NCBI RefSeq assembly: GCF_023073715.1
Contig: NZ_JADPKA010000026.1
Coordinates: forward strand, 186,001-250,000
Direction: 5' to 3'
From: Bradyrhizobium sp. 164
GTDB lineage: Bacteria > Pseudomonadota > Alphaproteobacteria > Rhizobiales > Xanthobacteraceae
Length of the DNA stretch: 64,000 nucleotides
This document shows, piece by piece, positions 21,056-30,421 of this stretch. The position numbers were made by a program, and so were the translations under genes. Numbering within the stretch: the first letter of the stretch is position 1; each line of letters opens with the position of its first letter. The notes under the pieces are model-generated. The model was not told where the DNA came from, ran no database searches, and saw only the letters and a program-made list of their open reading frames with translations.

Positions 21056-22612
21056 TCAGTAAGCGGTGTGTGGATTGGCTCGCGGAGACAAGACGGCCGA
21101 TGGAGATCTGCTCGTGAAGGCGCGGGTCTTCGGTTGAACGCGCGATCCGTCGATCACCTCGAGCCGGCCGCAGCGGTTCAGGGTGTGCAACTTCCGTCCG
21201 GGCCATGCCGGTCCGGGCTTGAGGGAATGGCGGACGATCTGCCCGAATGTCGTCGGCGACAATTCGACGATTTCCGCTAGTGCGAGCGCTGCACCGTAAC
21301 CGTCCGTACAATTCTGGACGGGCCGCCACAATTTATCATCGATAGTGACGAAATTCCCCGCCGGTCGTGTGCTCGCACGATCGATCAGGACCGGATTGCT
21401 AGCATGGGGCAACCACGGACCCGAGAGGCGATCGGCGTAATAGATCGCCAGCGCATCCGAATAGCCGCCCGCGCCGTCGCGCCAGGCTCCAAACAGATAG
21501 TGCAGGCCGTTGTGCTGCGTGATCGTGACATCGGCGAGTTCGAGGCCGGAAAGCAGCGTCGCGTGACGCTCCCATTTGTCCGGAAAACGAACGCATTTGT
21601 ACAGCGCGACGTCGCCGTGAACCGAGCTCTCCGGGATCATCCACAGCGCACCATCGTTCTCGATCAGGAACGGATAGGAGAGGTGCCAGGGCTCCTCCAG
21701 CACCGGTACGACTTCGCCGACCGGACCTGCGTCGTTGAACTCGATCGCGGAAATGATCCCCTTTCCAATCCGGTGATCGAGATCTTCGAAGAAGACGAAT
21801 GTCCGTCCCTGCCATATGATGGGAAACGGATCGGCGTAGAAGCGATGGCCGGGATCGCAGAGGACATTCCAGCCTGGTCCGGACAGATTTCCGGTCTGCC
21901 AGACGCCTGCACCGTCATTGAAGCGCCATCCGATTTGCCAATGCGGGGCATAGCAGCAGAGCCGATAGATCTCCTTGGCGATCGACACGGCGAGGCCGCG
22001 CGCAACGTATGCCGCCGGCTGCCGGCCGGTGCCGTCTCCGGCGGGGCGCGCCAGCTGCGGCACGATGCGCGGCCGTCCCGACAGGATTGCCGCCACCATG
22101 GTCAGGGTTCGCGCCATGACGGTTTCGAGTGCGCCACTCAAGCCGGCCGCAATCTCTCCGGAGGGGTGACCGCGATCGAGCACTGCACCGTCGAGCTCGT
22201 TGACGATCTCGATCACCGGCAGGTCGCCGGCCAGAATGGCGGCGAGGGCGGCGTTTTCGCCGGCGACACCGTTGAAGAGAGGGCGCAGATACAGCCGGGC
22301 GGAACAATCGGGATCGCGCGCGGCGCCCGTAAAATCGACGATCACGTCGGCCGTCCCGGTGCGAGCCTGCATCCGTTCCGGGATGATCTTCAGCTTGCCG
22401 GCGCCGCTGTGCCGGCCTCTGTGCAACACCATGCGTTCGAGTTCGAACAGCGCGTCGAGGCCTGTGGGCCGTGCCTCCGTCGTTGCGGTCCAGGCGATTT
22501 GAAGCGGGACATCTCGGCCGTCGATCGACAGCGCGTCGCGGTCCATCCACCGCCGCGCATGCTCTCGTTCACAGCGAAACTCGATGATCATGTCGAGCCA
22601 ATCTGTTCCCAC
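21056..22612 (-). CDS. GINT1-like N-terminal domain protein (polysaccharide locus)
   Basis: A 518-residue cytoplasmic protein. The C-terminal two thirds (about 220-490) resemble the beta-propeller domain annotated at the N-terminus of plant glucosamine inositolphosphorylceramide transferase 1, with repeated blades such as HRFYADPFPIIWQGRTFVFF, EEPWHLSYPFLIENDG and WMIPESS. The N-terminal part (about 10-200) looks like a formyltransferase-related or carbohydrate-binding domain and is not assigned. The start is GTG at 22612, or ATG at 22591. It lies ten bases downstream of a GT4 gene, so a role in making or modifying a sugar chain is likely. The reaction is unknown. Confidence 0.75.
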   Translation of the reverse strand: MGTDWLDMIIEFRCEREHARRWMDRDALSIDGRDVPLQIAWTATTEARPTGLDALFELERMVLHRGRHSGAGKLKIIPERMQARTGTADVIVDFTGAARDPDCSARLYLRPLFNGVAGENAALAAILAGDLPVIEIVNELDGAVLDRGHPSGEIAAGLSGALETVMARTLTMVAAILSGRPRIVPQLARPAGDGTGRQPAAYVARGLAVSIAKEIYRLCCYAPHWQIGWRFNDGAGVWQTGNLSGPGWNVLCDPGHRFYADPFPIIWQGRTFVFFEDLDHRIGKGIISAIEFNDAGPVGEVVPVLEEPWHLSYPFLIENDGALWMIPESSVHGDVALYKCVRFPDKWERHATLLSGLELADVTITQHNGLHYLFGAWRDGAGGYSDALAIYYADRLSGPWLPHASNPVLIDRASTRPAGNFVTIDDKLWRPVQNCTDGYGAALALAEIVELSPTTFGQIVRHSLKPGPAWPGRKLHTLNRCGRLEVIDGSRVQPKTRAFTSRSPSAVLSPRANPHTAY

Positions 22613-22621
22613 ACATTCCGG

Positions 22622-23797
22622 TCAGATGACCTGGCCGAGAATCCGAGCGTATTCCTCCACCATGGCATCTACCGAATAGCGCAGCCGCAGGCCTTTGGCG
22701 TTTTGTCGCAGTTCCTCGCTCAGTTGCTGGTCCGTCAGCAGCCTGGAGACGGCCGTCGACAGCTTCGCATGATCGGAGGCATCGACGAACAGCGCGGTAG
22801 GTTTTCCCTCGAAGGACAACACCTCACGTAACACGGGAAGATCGGTGACGACGGAGGGGACACCGGCGTTTGCGGCTTCGACCGCAGCCAGGCCGAAGGT
22901 TTCGGCCTGTGTCGGGAACACGAACACGTCCAGACAGGCGAGAAAATCCGCCATCTGACGCGGGGCGATTTCGCCGAGCAGATGCAGCCGGTCCGATACG
23001 TTCAATTCATCCGCCAACTGTCTCAGCCGGGCCTCGTCGGCTCCCTGTCCGGCCAGTGCAAGGTGCCAGGATGGTCGATCCGGCAACAGGCGTATCGCCG
23101 CATCAAGCCGCTTGTGCGGGTGCAGCCTCGCCGCGCAGCCAAGTAAGATGCGATCCGGCGGCAGACTGAATTTTTGTCGCGCAGCTTCCTTCGGCAGGGT
23201 AAGGGCCTTGTCGTCAAAGCCGTGCGGGACATGCACCATGCGTGACCGATAGGCCGCGGGGTAGCGCGAATATTCGCGCTGCATGTCCTTCGAATTGAGC
23301 GTGATGCGGTCGAAGAAGCCGAGACTGCCCATCACGACGTCGGCAGCGCGGACGGGCCAGCTCATCGAGAGCGCGGAAGAAACCTGATTGGCGATGACAG
23401 GCGCGCGGCAGACGAGGCGCGACACGCCGGCGCCGATCACGTTGCCAAAATGCTGAAAGGTCAGAACGGCGTCGGGTCGGCTGGTCCGGATATGGCGGCC
23501 GAGCGTCCACAGCATCCGCAGCAGGGCCAGGGGATTGCCCGGCCGGCTCGAGGCGCAATAGAACGTATTGGGCGGCTCGTCGAACGAATCCGACTGGCGG
23601 AAGAAGAACAGATTGGTGACTCGGTAGCCACGGGCGGTAAGGCCCGCACCGAGCAGCCTGGAGATCTCCTGCGCGCCGGCGTTTTCGGCCTGAGTCTGTA
23701 CGAGAAGGACATGAAGCTTCGGCCCGCTGCCGTCGGACGGCATGAGTGCTGTCGCAGTCGTCTCGCCCAACTCCTTGTTTGGCTGGTAATGGAGCAC
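22622..23797 (-). CDS. Glycosyltransferase family 4 protein
   Basis: A GT-B retaining glycosyltransferase of up to 391 residues. The start is either GTG at 23797 or ATG at 23743 (MPSDGSGPKLHVLLVQTQ); the second begins right at the fold. It has the N-terminal GAGGIE-like acceptor region QAENAGAQEISRLLGAG and the donor-binding LLGCAARLHPHKRLD. The E-x7-E motif is AETFGLAAVEAANAGVPSV. It transfers a sugar from a nucleotide-sugar to a lipid-linked or nascent glycan in the exopolysaccharide pathway. It is the only classical glycosyltransferase in the locus. Confidence 0.88.
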   Translation of the reverse strand: MLHYQPNKELGETTATALMPSDGSGPKLHVLLVQTQAENAGAQEISRLLGAGLTARGYRVTNLFFFRQSDSFDEPPNTFYCASSRPGNPLALLRMLWTLGRHIRTSRPDAVLTFQHFGNVIGAGVSRLVCRAPVIANQVSSALSMSWPVRAADVVMGSLGFFDRITLNSKDMQREYSRYPAAYRSRMVHVPHGFDDKALTLPKEAARQKFSLPPDRILLGCAARLHPHKRLDAAIRLLPDRPSWHLALAGQGADEARLRQLADELNVSDRLHLLGEIAPRQMADFLACLDVFVFPTQAETFGLAAVEAANAGVPSVVTDLPVLREVLSFEGKPTALFVDASDHAKLSTAVSRLLTDQQLSEELRQNAKGLRLRYSVDAMVEEYARILGQVI

Positions 23798-24081
23798 GGA
23801 TCCCGACCCGCTGAAGAAACGAAATTTTCACCCTTCTTGATCCCGTACCTACCATGCGAGCATCGCGCGGACACCGGCTAGCAACAAACGGAGTTAATGC
23901 GCTGCCTGCCGGAACGGCATCGTTTGCCAGAGAATTCTGGTGGTTTGCAAACGAAGTGAGCGACCGCGTTAACCAATTGGTGATGGTCGCGCGAGGGGCA
24001 GGTAACCGCGGATTAACCATAGATATTTACGGTGGAGCAGGCCACTGAACAGTGTTCGCCAGTTGAATCCGAGTAGAGTCC
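23798..24081. promoter_or_regulatory. Divergent intergenic region of the exopolysaccharide locus
   Basis: A 284-base A/T-richer region between the glycosyltransferase (-) and the co-polymerase (+) genes. It contains two TTAACC hexamers (23969-23974 and 24013-24018, the second as TTAACCAT) and a TTAATG at 23895. The same hexamer recurs before other genes of this locus, so it is a candidate regulator site. No coding sequence was seen in it. Confidence 0.4.
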
Positions 24082-26178
24082 ATGACGTTCGGTCGCCGCG
24101 CAGACCCGACAAGTTCCGGATCGACCGGCGTTGCCGCGTCTTGGAGCCAAAATTCGTCGGGCGTCGATGAGGCCGCCGGAGCCGCTGCACGCTTTGGCGG
24201 TATGTTCACTGCCGCCGGTGTGCTCGCCTTCCTTCGCGAAAACGCTCGGCGGATATTGACGCTCGCTCTTGCGATCTTCGCGCTTGGCGCCGTCGTTCTC
24301 CTGATGATTCCGGTGCGGTTCGCAGCGACCGCACTGGTCGTCGTCGATCCCCGCGAGCAACGCGTGACCACGGAGCAGGACGTTCTGCCGGGCATAGGGC
24401 AAGATAGCGCCGCGCTGCAAAGCCTGGTCGAAGTGGCGAAGTCCGACGGCTTTCTCGAGCCGCTGATCGAGCAGCTCAAGATTCGCGATGACGAAGACAT
24501 TTCCGGCGGCTACACGGCCCCCGCGCGCCTGCTCGAGCGTTTCCGCAACCGTCTCGACATTTCCCGTCGCGGGCTGACCTATGTCATCGCCATCCGCTTC
24601 ACCTCGAATCGGGCGGAGCGGGCTGCCTATTATGCCAACGCCATTGCCGAGGCGTTCGTCGCCAGACAGAGCCGCATCCGCACCGAGGCGACCGACGAGG
24701 CTGCCGACTGGCTCGGTGGCCGGCTCAAGACGTTGAGCGACCGGCTGAAGGCGTCGGAGGACGCCGTCGCCACATTCAAGCTCGAGCACCGTATCGTCAA
24801 CGCCGGCAAGGACGCAACGACCCAGCAATTGCGGGTGACCGAGCTGTCGCAGCAGGTCGCCGCTGCCCGCGCGCGGACCGAGGAGGCCAAAGCCCGTTAC
24901 GAGCAGGCGCAGCGTGACGCGAAGGCGAATGTCGAGGGTCCCGTCAAGCAGGACCTCCTGAGCGCGTTGCGCGCCCAGCGGTCGGCCCTCAATGATCAGA
25001 TTGCGCAGAAGCGGGCGGTGCTCGGCGATCGCCATCCCGATCTCGTGATGTCGTACAGCCAGCTAAACGATTTGAACAGACAGATCGAGGTCGAGCGGAC
25101 GAAAGGCATCGATACCGCGAAGTCGGAATATGAGGCTCAGCGCGATCAGCAGAAGGCTCTGGAAAGCCAGATGAAGGCGGCTGAATCGCAGCTCCTGGTC
25201 GACGGTCAGGCTCTGGTCCGGCTCCAGGAGCTACAGCGCGACGCCGAGGCCAACAGAAACATCTACGAGCAATTCCTCTCGCGGTCCAAGACGACGAATG
25301 AACAGCGCCTGTTGCAGAGTTCTCAGACCAAGGTCGCCTCGCCCGCCATTCCGCCGCTTCGCTCGACCCTTCCGCCGCTGTCTTTGCTGCTCGCCGCGCT
25401 GGCGATCGGATCGCTGCTGACATCGACGGCGGTCGTCGCGGCAACGGGACGCAGATCGAACAAACCCGTTCCGGACGTTCGCGCCCCCGATCCGGCTCCG
25501 CGCCAGCCCGGCGCGTGGTCGCGTCCGCCGGTGTGGGCCCGCGTTCCCGAACTCTTGCCCAGCGATGTCCCAAGAAACATCTGGCAAGGTCCGGTGTCCG
25601 CGACGAGTGAGCTCGATCTCGGTCCTCATCTGCGTCCGCTCATTGACAGGCTGGAGCAATTGCCTGGAAGCCGGGGTAGGGTTGCTCTCGTGATGTCGGT
25701 AGGGAAGCGGGCCGGCGGCAACACCGTCGCGCGCTCGCTCAATCGGTGGGCGCTGAACAGGGGAAAGCTGAGCGTCCTGATCCGGGTCGAGCCGGATCTC
25801 GGTGGTGCCGGGGCCAGCCTCGCCAAGGCGCCGGTGGATGGCGCAACCACCGCTGACGTTCGCAGCATCGATGCGCTTTTGAACGTCGGCAACGGACCTG
25901 AATCGTCGCCCGCGGACGATATTCGTTCGGAGTTCGATCTGATCGTGATCCATGCCACCTCTCTGGCCTTGCAGCCGGAGGCGGCGGCGCTGGCCGCTCA
26001 CGCTGATCTCGTCATTCTGGTCGTCCGCGAAGACGCAATCGATTCAGCCGCAATGCGCAGGGTCACGGCCGCGCTCTCTCGCTTTGGCGGCGTGCCGACC
26101 GGGATCGTCGTCAATCGTGTGCCAGCAGACTCGTCGTCGGCTCAACGTCGGGGTGCAGCGCTCGGCCTGGCTGGTTGA
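24082..26178 (+). CDS. Wzz/GumC-like polysaccharide co-polymerase with degenerate BY-kinase domain
   Basis: A 698-residue inner-membrane protein controlling exopolysaccharide polymerisation and export. Order: cytoplasmic tail, membrane helix about 58-78 (LTLALAIFALGAVVLLMI), Wzz domain, a long periplasmic coiled coil about 190-390 rich in Glu/Gln/Arg/Lys, a second helix about 430-450 (SLLLAALAIGSLLTS), and a cytoplasmic C-terminal domain about 530-698. That last domain has the fold order of a bacterial tyrosine kinase, but the Walker A reads SVGKRAGGNTVA instead of a G-x-GK-T/S loop and the Walker B reads DLIVIHA with His in place of Asp. It lacks a Tyr-rich tail. It is therefore probably a pseudokinase. 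Confidence 0.85.
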   Translation: MTFGRRADPTSSGSTGVAASWSQNSSGVDEAAGAAARFGGMFTAAGVLAFLRENARRILTLALAIFALGAVVLLMIPVRFAATALVVVDPREQRVTTEQDVLPGIGQDSAALQSLVEVAKSDGFLEPLIEQLKIRDDEDISGGYTAPARLLERFRNRLDISRRGLTYVIAIRFTSNRAERAAYYANAIAEAFVARQSRIRTEATDEAADWLGGRLKTLSDRLKASEDAVATFKLEHRIVNAGKDATTQQLRVTELSQQVAAARARTEEAKARYEQAQRDAKANVEGPVKQDLLSALRAQRSALNDQIAQKRAVLGDRHPDLVMSYSQLNDLNRQIEVERTKGIDTAKSEYEAQRDQQKALESQMKAAESQLLVDGQALVRLQELQRDAEANRNIYEQFLSRSKTTNEQRLLQSSQTKVASPAIPPLRSTLPPLSLLLAALAIGSLLTSTAVVAATGRRSNKPVPDVRAPDPAPRQPGAWSRPPVWARVPELLPSDVPRNIWQGPVSATSELDLGPHLRPLIDRLEQLPGSRGRVALVMSVGKRAGGNTVARSLNRWALNRGKLSVLIRVEPDLGGAGASLAKAPVDGATTADVRSIDALLNVGNGPESSPADDIRSEFDLIVIHATSLALQPEAAALAAHADLVILVVREDAIDSAAMRRVTAALSRFGGVPTGIVVNRVPADSSSAQRRGAALGLAG

Positions 26179-26222
26179 TCGTCGTCCGGCGTGTGCGCTG
26201 CCTGTCGCGATCGAACCGAAGC

Positions 26223-27569
26223 CTAATCGCCCGCGTCAGCGCCGCGGACTGCGTACGTGCCGCGTTTCGATCCGCCGAGGCGCAAGAGCACGAGAATTGA
26301 AGGATCGACCCCCGTTCGCCGGCGACAGAGGACGTTGAGCGCGATGGTCGCTAGCGCCAACGACACCGTGGCCGAGATCGCCGCGCCAAGCACGCCAAGC
26401 CAGGGAATCAGCACGAGAAATCCGACCACCCGCAACGCCACGTTCGCCGCAACGACGGGGACATAGATGCGCTCATGGCCGGTGAGCTGCAAGATCGCCG
26501 CGGATGGACCGCCCGCTGCCTGAAACGCCGTTCCGATCGCGAGCACGATAAGGACCCAGTGCTGCGCGGCGAAGTGAGGTCCGAACAGGTTGAGAAGATG
26601 GGGGCCGCCGATCCAGATCAGGAACAGCCCGCTGACCACACAAAGCGCGGTCACCTCCGCCATCAGCTGCAACGTCCGCTCGAATTCCTGATGGTTCTTG
26701 CTGAAGTACAGCGAGGGAAGCCGGCGCGCGCCGAAACTGTATAGCGCCGCCGACAGCATGGCGAAGATGTTGGCAAGGCGCGAGGCGGCGAAATAGATGC
26801 CGGCTGTCGCCGGATCCAGCATCCAGTACACCAGAATGACGTCGAAATACTGATTGGCGGCTTCCAGGACGGATGCGATCCAGAAATGAAGCGCGCTCGA
26901 TCTCCAGCGAGACGGCTCGGACCGTGCCGCCGTACCGCGAAGATCCGGCAGAGCTCGCACAATCGAAACGACCTGCGCGACCAGGCCAACCGACATCGCG
27001 ATCGTCATCACGGCGAACAATTCGGCGGGGTCGAGCCGCCGATGGTCGAACATGATTGCGAGCAGAAACAAGACGACACCGACCCGCCAGAAGAACTCTC
27101 TGTTTCCCTCGCCCATGAGGATGCTGACCAACGAGCGCGCAACCTGGCTGCCGAGCATCACCCCCGCATTAACGGCGGTGTAGGCGGACACGGCGAGGAT
27201 CAGCAGCCACCAGTCGCCCTTCAAGCTCGCCGCAATCGACATTGCGGCGACCACAATCAGCATCGCGAGGGAGGAAATCTTCAGGCTGGACAGCAGCACT
27301 CCCTTGGTGAGATCGGGTCGATTTCCGACCTGATATTCGTTCAGAAAGCGCACCAGGAGCGATTCCTGGCCGACCAGGCCCACGACCGATGCGACCTGGG
27401 CAACCGAAAGCCAGGTCGCAAAGATACCGAAACCGTCGGGCGACATCGTTCGTGCCGCGAGCGAGAATACCGCAAACGCAAGCGCGCCGCTTCCAACCTT
27501 GAGGAGGATGGTCCCGACGACACCGCGCGTCACGTCGCGCCGCATGAGTTGGATGATGGATTCGATCAT
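26223..27569 (-). CDS. Wzx-like oligosaccharide flippase (MOP superfamily)
   Basis: A 448-residue polytopic membrane protein from the ATG at 27569 (MIESIIQLMRRDVTRG). The frame is open for 79 more codons upstream, but that part is Arg/Trp-rich and has no membrane character. About twelve to fourteen hydrophobic segments begin with GVVGTILLKVGSGALAFAV and RTMSPDGFGIFATW, the typical opening of the Polysacc_synt family. It moves lipid-linked repeat units across the inner membrane. It is convergent with the co-polymerase gene (44 bases between stops). Confidence 0.87.
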   Translation of the reverse strand: MIESIIQLMRRDVTRGVVGTILLKVGSGALAFAVFSLAARTMSPDGFGIFATWLSVAQVASVVGLVGQESLLVRFLNEYQVGNRPDLTKGVLLSSLKISSLAMLIVVAAMSIAASLKGDWWLLILAVSAYTAVNAGVMLGSQVARSLVSILMGEGNREFFWRVGVVLFLLAIMFDHRRLDPAELFAVMTIAMSVGLVAQVVSIVRALPDLRGTAARSEPSRWRSSALHFWIASVLEAANQYFDVILVYWMLDPATAGIYFAASRLANIFAMLSAALYSFGARRLPSLYFSKNHQEFERTLQLMAEVTALCVVSGLFLIWIGGPHLLNLFGPHFAAQHWVLIVLAIGTAFQAAGGPSAAILQLTGHERIYVPVVAANVALRVVGFLVLIPWLGVLGAAISATVSLALATIALNVLCRRRTGVDPSILVLLRLGGSKRGTYAVRGADAGD

Positions 27570-28031
27570 GGACGTTAAGGGGCAACTCTCCCCTGAAGAG
27601 ATACGTGCCGATACCGGCGCCAGCCTAGCATGCCGAAAAACCGCGAGTGTTAATGAGCGGCTTCCAGGAGTTCGCCATACACGACGTCGCGGCCAAGTCG
27701 GTTGCTTCACTGTGGTACATCGCCGTCTCCATTGTCTCCAGATAGTGCAAGGCCCGGCTCGACCGGGGGGGCGGCAAAGGGCCAGATCGACCGCCGAGGA
27801 CAGCACGGTCAGCCGTTCGAATGCGGAATGGCTCGCCGGAATGGCCGCGGATCTATCAAGGCGTGAACTCTGCAGAGCCTCCTGAGCAAGGTCCGTGCCG
27901 GGACATCGCAGGTCCAGATCTTCCTCCCGTCATTAACCTCGATCGCCGGAAATCATCGCGTTTGGCCCAGCGATGCGACATCAGGCGAGAAAGTTGCAAA
28001 TGAAGCCACGTTAACCGTGAGAGCCCGGACC
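27570..28031. promoter_or_regulatory. 462-base divergent intergenic region
   Basis: This region separates the flippase (-) from the FAD enzyme (+). Short open frames here lack ribosome sites and resemble nothing known to me. It contains TTAACC at 27933-27938 and TTAACCGTG at 28011-28019, the second only 12 bases before the FAD-enzyme ATG; the same nonamer stands 18 bases before the polymerase ATG. It is probably regulatory DNA with promoters for both directions. Confidence 0.4.
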
Positions 28032-29255
28032 ATGACGACCGATACAACCGTGACTGAGCCGATCGCCGCTGCGGCAAGCGCGTCGATCGCGACGGACATC
28101 GCGATCGTCGGCGGTGGCCTTGCGGGGTCGCTGGCGGCAGCCGTTCTTGCGCGGGCAGGGCATCGCGTTGCCCTGGTCGACAAGCGTGCGGTCTATCCGA
28201 ACGAATTCCGGGTCGAAAAGATCGGCGGGCGACAGCTGGAGGCGTTCCGCAGGCTGGGCTTCATCCGTGGTCTCGAGAGCGCCGCCTGTCCATACGACCG
28301 CGTGCTCAATATCCGGGAAGGCAAGGTGGTCGATGTCAGCGTCGGCCAGGCTTACGGGCTTGCCTATGCCGATCTCGTCGCGATGGCGCGCAGCCAGTTA
28401 CCTGATCCATCCAGCCTGATCGTCGACGAGGTCACTGCGATCAGCTGTAGCGACGAGCTCCAGCATCTCGAGCTCGCTTCCGGGCGGCGCGTCACTGCGC
28501 GCCTCATCGTTCTGGCCACGGGCATGGCAGGAGTTCTCGGCCACAAGCTCGGCATCAGGCGGCGCGTGCTGGCTGCGGGCCATTCGGTCTCGTTCGGCTT
28601 TACGATCGCCCGACGCGATGGCGCGCCGTTCGATTTCAACGCGCTGACCTGTTACGGCGAGCGCACAGGGGACGGCGTCGACTACCTCAGCCTGTTTCCC
28701 GTGCGCGCGGGTATGAGGGCGAATCTCTTCATGTTCCGCGACCCGGCCGATCCGATCATGCGCGATCTACGTCGCGAAACGGAAGCGACCGTTCTGCGCC
28801 TGCTGCCGGGATTGCAGACCTATCTCGGCGACTTCCGCGTGATTGACCGGATACAGAACTGGGTGATGGACCTCTCGGTCGTCGAGGGCCACCTTCAGCC
28901 CGGTGTCGTGCTCATTGGTGATGCGTTCCAGACCAACTGTCCCGCCGCCGGAACCGGCGTCGCGCGCCTGCTGGTGGACGTCGAGCGTCTTTGTACCGAA
29001 TATGTGCCGCGGTGGCTGATGACTCCCGGCATGAACAGGGACAAGATCTCGGAATTCTATTCCGATCGCGACAAGGTCGCGGCAGACCAGCAGTCACTGA
29101 AGATGGCACGATTCCGCCAAGCCTTGACCTCGCGCGACGATATCGGCTGGGATGTGCGGCGGCGGCTGCACTTCCTGCGCCGCAGTATCACCCATCGGGT
29201 CGATCAAATGCGGCCAGGCTGGCTCGCGCATGTCCGCAGCGCGCTTCGCGCCTGA
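28032..29255 (+). CDS. FAD-dependent oxidoreductase (geranylgeranyl-reductase/halogenase-like)
   Basis: A 407-residue flavoprotein from the ATG at 28032. The N-terminal Rossmann dinucleotide-binding motif is IAIVGGGLAGSLAAAVLARAG (split here as IAIVGGGLAGS and LAAAVLARAG), followed by ALVDKR. A second FAD contact is VVLIGDAFQTNCPAAGTGVARLL near residue 300, read here as LIGDAFQTNCPAAGTG. This belongs to the FAD_binding_3/Trp-halogenase-like group. It sits in an exopolysaccharide locus, so it may oxidise a lipid or sugar precursor, but the substrate cannot be told. It is convergent with the acyltransferase gene. Confidence 0.8.
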   Translation: MTTDTTVTEPIAAAASASIATDIAIVGGGLAGSLAAAVLARAGHRVALVDKRAVYPNEFRVEKIGGRQLEAFRRLGFIRGLESAACPYDRVLNIREGKVVDVSVGQAYGLAYADLVAMARSQLPDPSSLIVDEVTAISCSDELQHLELASGRRVTARLIVLATGMAGVLGHKLGIRRRVLAAGHSVSFGFTIARRDGAPFDFNALTCYGERTGDGVDYLSLFPVRAGMRANLFMFRDPADPIMRDLRRETEATVLRLLPGLQTYLGDFRVIDRIQNWVMDLSVVEGHLQPGVVLIGDAFQTNCPAAGTGVARLLVDVERLCTEYVPRWLMTPGMNRDKISEFYSDRDKVAADQQSLKMARFRQALTSRDDIGWDVRRRLHFLRRSITHRVDQMRPGWLAHVRSALRA

Positions 29256-29284
29256 GCGCCCCGGCCGTTGGCGTCCCGCGCTCG

Positions 29285-30421
29285 TCAGCGTGTCGGGGTC
29301 GAGGTGCGAGTCGGCAGAAGCCTGAACTCCGACATCCGCTTGGCGGCCAGTTTGAGCCAAGGAGCCTGCTTCAGCGCGAACAACGCGACGGCGCCTGCGG
29401 TGCTGCCGGCCTTTGTGACCGCCCACATCGGCGATGGCTGCCCGCCGAACAGTTTTTTGTACGGCTCGTCACCTATGGTGAAGTCGAGCATCTGGTCCCC
29501 GCGCTCGATGCAATCCCTGGCCACCTGCTCGAACATCAGCGCGCCCAGCGACTGGCTCTTGTAGCCCGCAATGTCGAAGGCGCTCATGATGACGTGGAAG
29601 GTGTCGCGGTGGCACAATCCGAGCACGGCGGCGATCACCTCGCCGTCCATCTTCATGGCATAGAGCCGCACAAAGGAGCCGAGGCCGCGGAGGGCCACCT
29701 CGGAATAGAAGTCGAAATACTCAGGGCGCTGGAGCAGATCTCCGTCGCCTTGTGACTGAAACCGCGGCCCGCGAAATTTCTTCATGACCTCCAGCGCGTC
29801 GAGCATGGAGGCGCTATCGTTGCAGCACGAGAAGCTCAAGGCGCCCTTCTTCTGGAGCTGTCGATATTTCTTCGCGAGTTCCTTCTGATAGGAGCGATCC
29901 ATCGCGCTGGCCCGCCATTGCTCGAACGGCGCGATGAGAACGGTCGCGTAGGCATTGGTGTCCATCGAGACGCGGCGGGGTGCAGCCAGGAGGTTCTCGA
30001 TCGGAAGCCGTCCGTCGGGAAGCTTGGTCATGCGGAGCAGGTCGAAAGGGCGGAGGAGGCTCCGAAGCTCCGCGCATGCGCTCTCGTCCGCGAGCAGTTG
30101 AGAAAATGCTCCCGGGCTGCAAACCGGCGCCAGATAGTCGGAGACGCGGAGGTCGGCGAATTCGACGGTCCGTATCGGACCACGCCGGATCCGCAGCAGA
30201 GGCAGCACCATCGCAAGGGCGCGCGTCGTGCGATGGCGGACCACGACGATGAGACGCGTTGCCCCTGCATGAGATGCCAGCCTAGCATAGAGGCTGTGTA
30301 GCCACTGTGGATGCTGGAACGCGGTGGCGGCGGAGTTGTCAAACAACTCTGCGTATTCCGGACACAGAAAATCGAACGCCTGCTCGATGGCGATATCGAA
30401 CGTGCTGCTGGATCTGTTCAT
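29285..30421 (-). CDS. GNAT/FemAB-like acyltransferase (BcsL/CelD type)
   Basis: A 378-residue cytoplasmic protein starting at the ATG at 30421 (MNRSSSTFDIAIEQ). The C-terminal half (about 170-340) is an acetyltransferase-6 domain: FRGPRFQSQGDGDLL, YAMKMDGEVIAAVLGLCH, SLGALMFEQVARDCIERG and MLDFTIGDEPYKKLFG. This architecture is found in proteins annotated as involved in cellulose or exopolysaccharide biosynthesis, where it probably adds an acyl or aminoacyl group to a sugar. The first 60 residues include a WLHSLYAR segment typical of the family. Confidence 0.8.
   Translation of the reverse strand: MNRSSSTFDIAIEQAFDFLCPEYAELFDNSAATAFQHPQWLHSLYARLASHAGATRLIVVVRHRTTRALAMVLPLLRIRRGPIRTVEFADLRVSDYLAPVCSPGAFSQLLADESACAELRSLLRPFDLLRMTKLPDGRLPIENLLAAPRRVSMDTNAYATVLIAPFEQWRASAMDRSYQKELAKKYRQLQKKGALSFSCCNDSASMLDALEVMKKFRGPRFQSQGDGDLLQRPEYFDFYSEVALRGLGSFVRLYAMKMDGEVIAAVLGLCHRDTFHVIMSAFDIAGYKSQSLGALMFEQVARDCIERGDQMLDFTIGDEPYKKLFGGQPSPMWAVTKAGSTAGAVALFALKQAPWLKLAAKRMSEFRLLPTRTSTPTR

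Noticed and set aside
24013..25035. A 340-codon - strand frame opposite the co-polymerase.
   Set aside because: Antisense shadow of the coiled-coil region; the + strand protein is clear.
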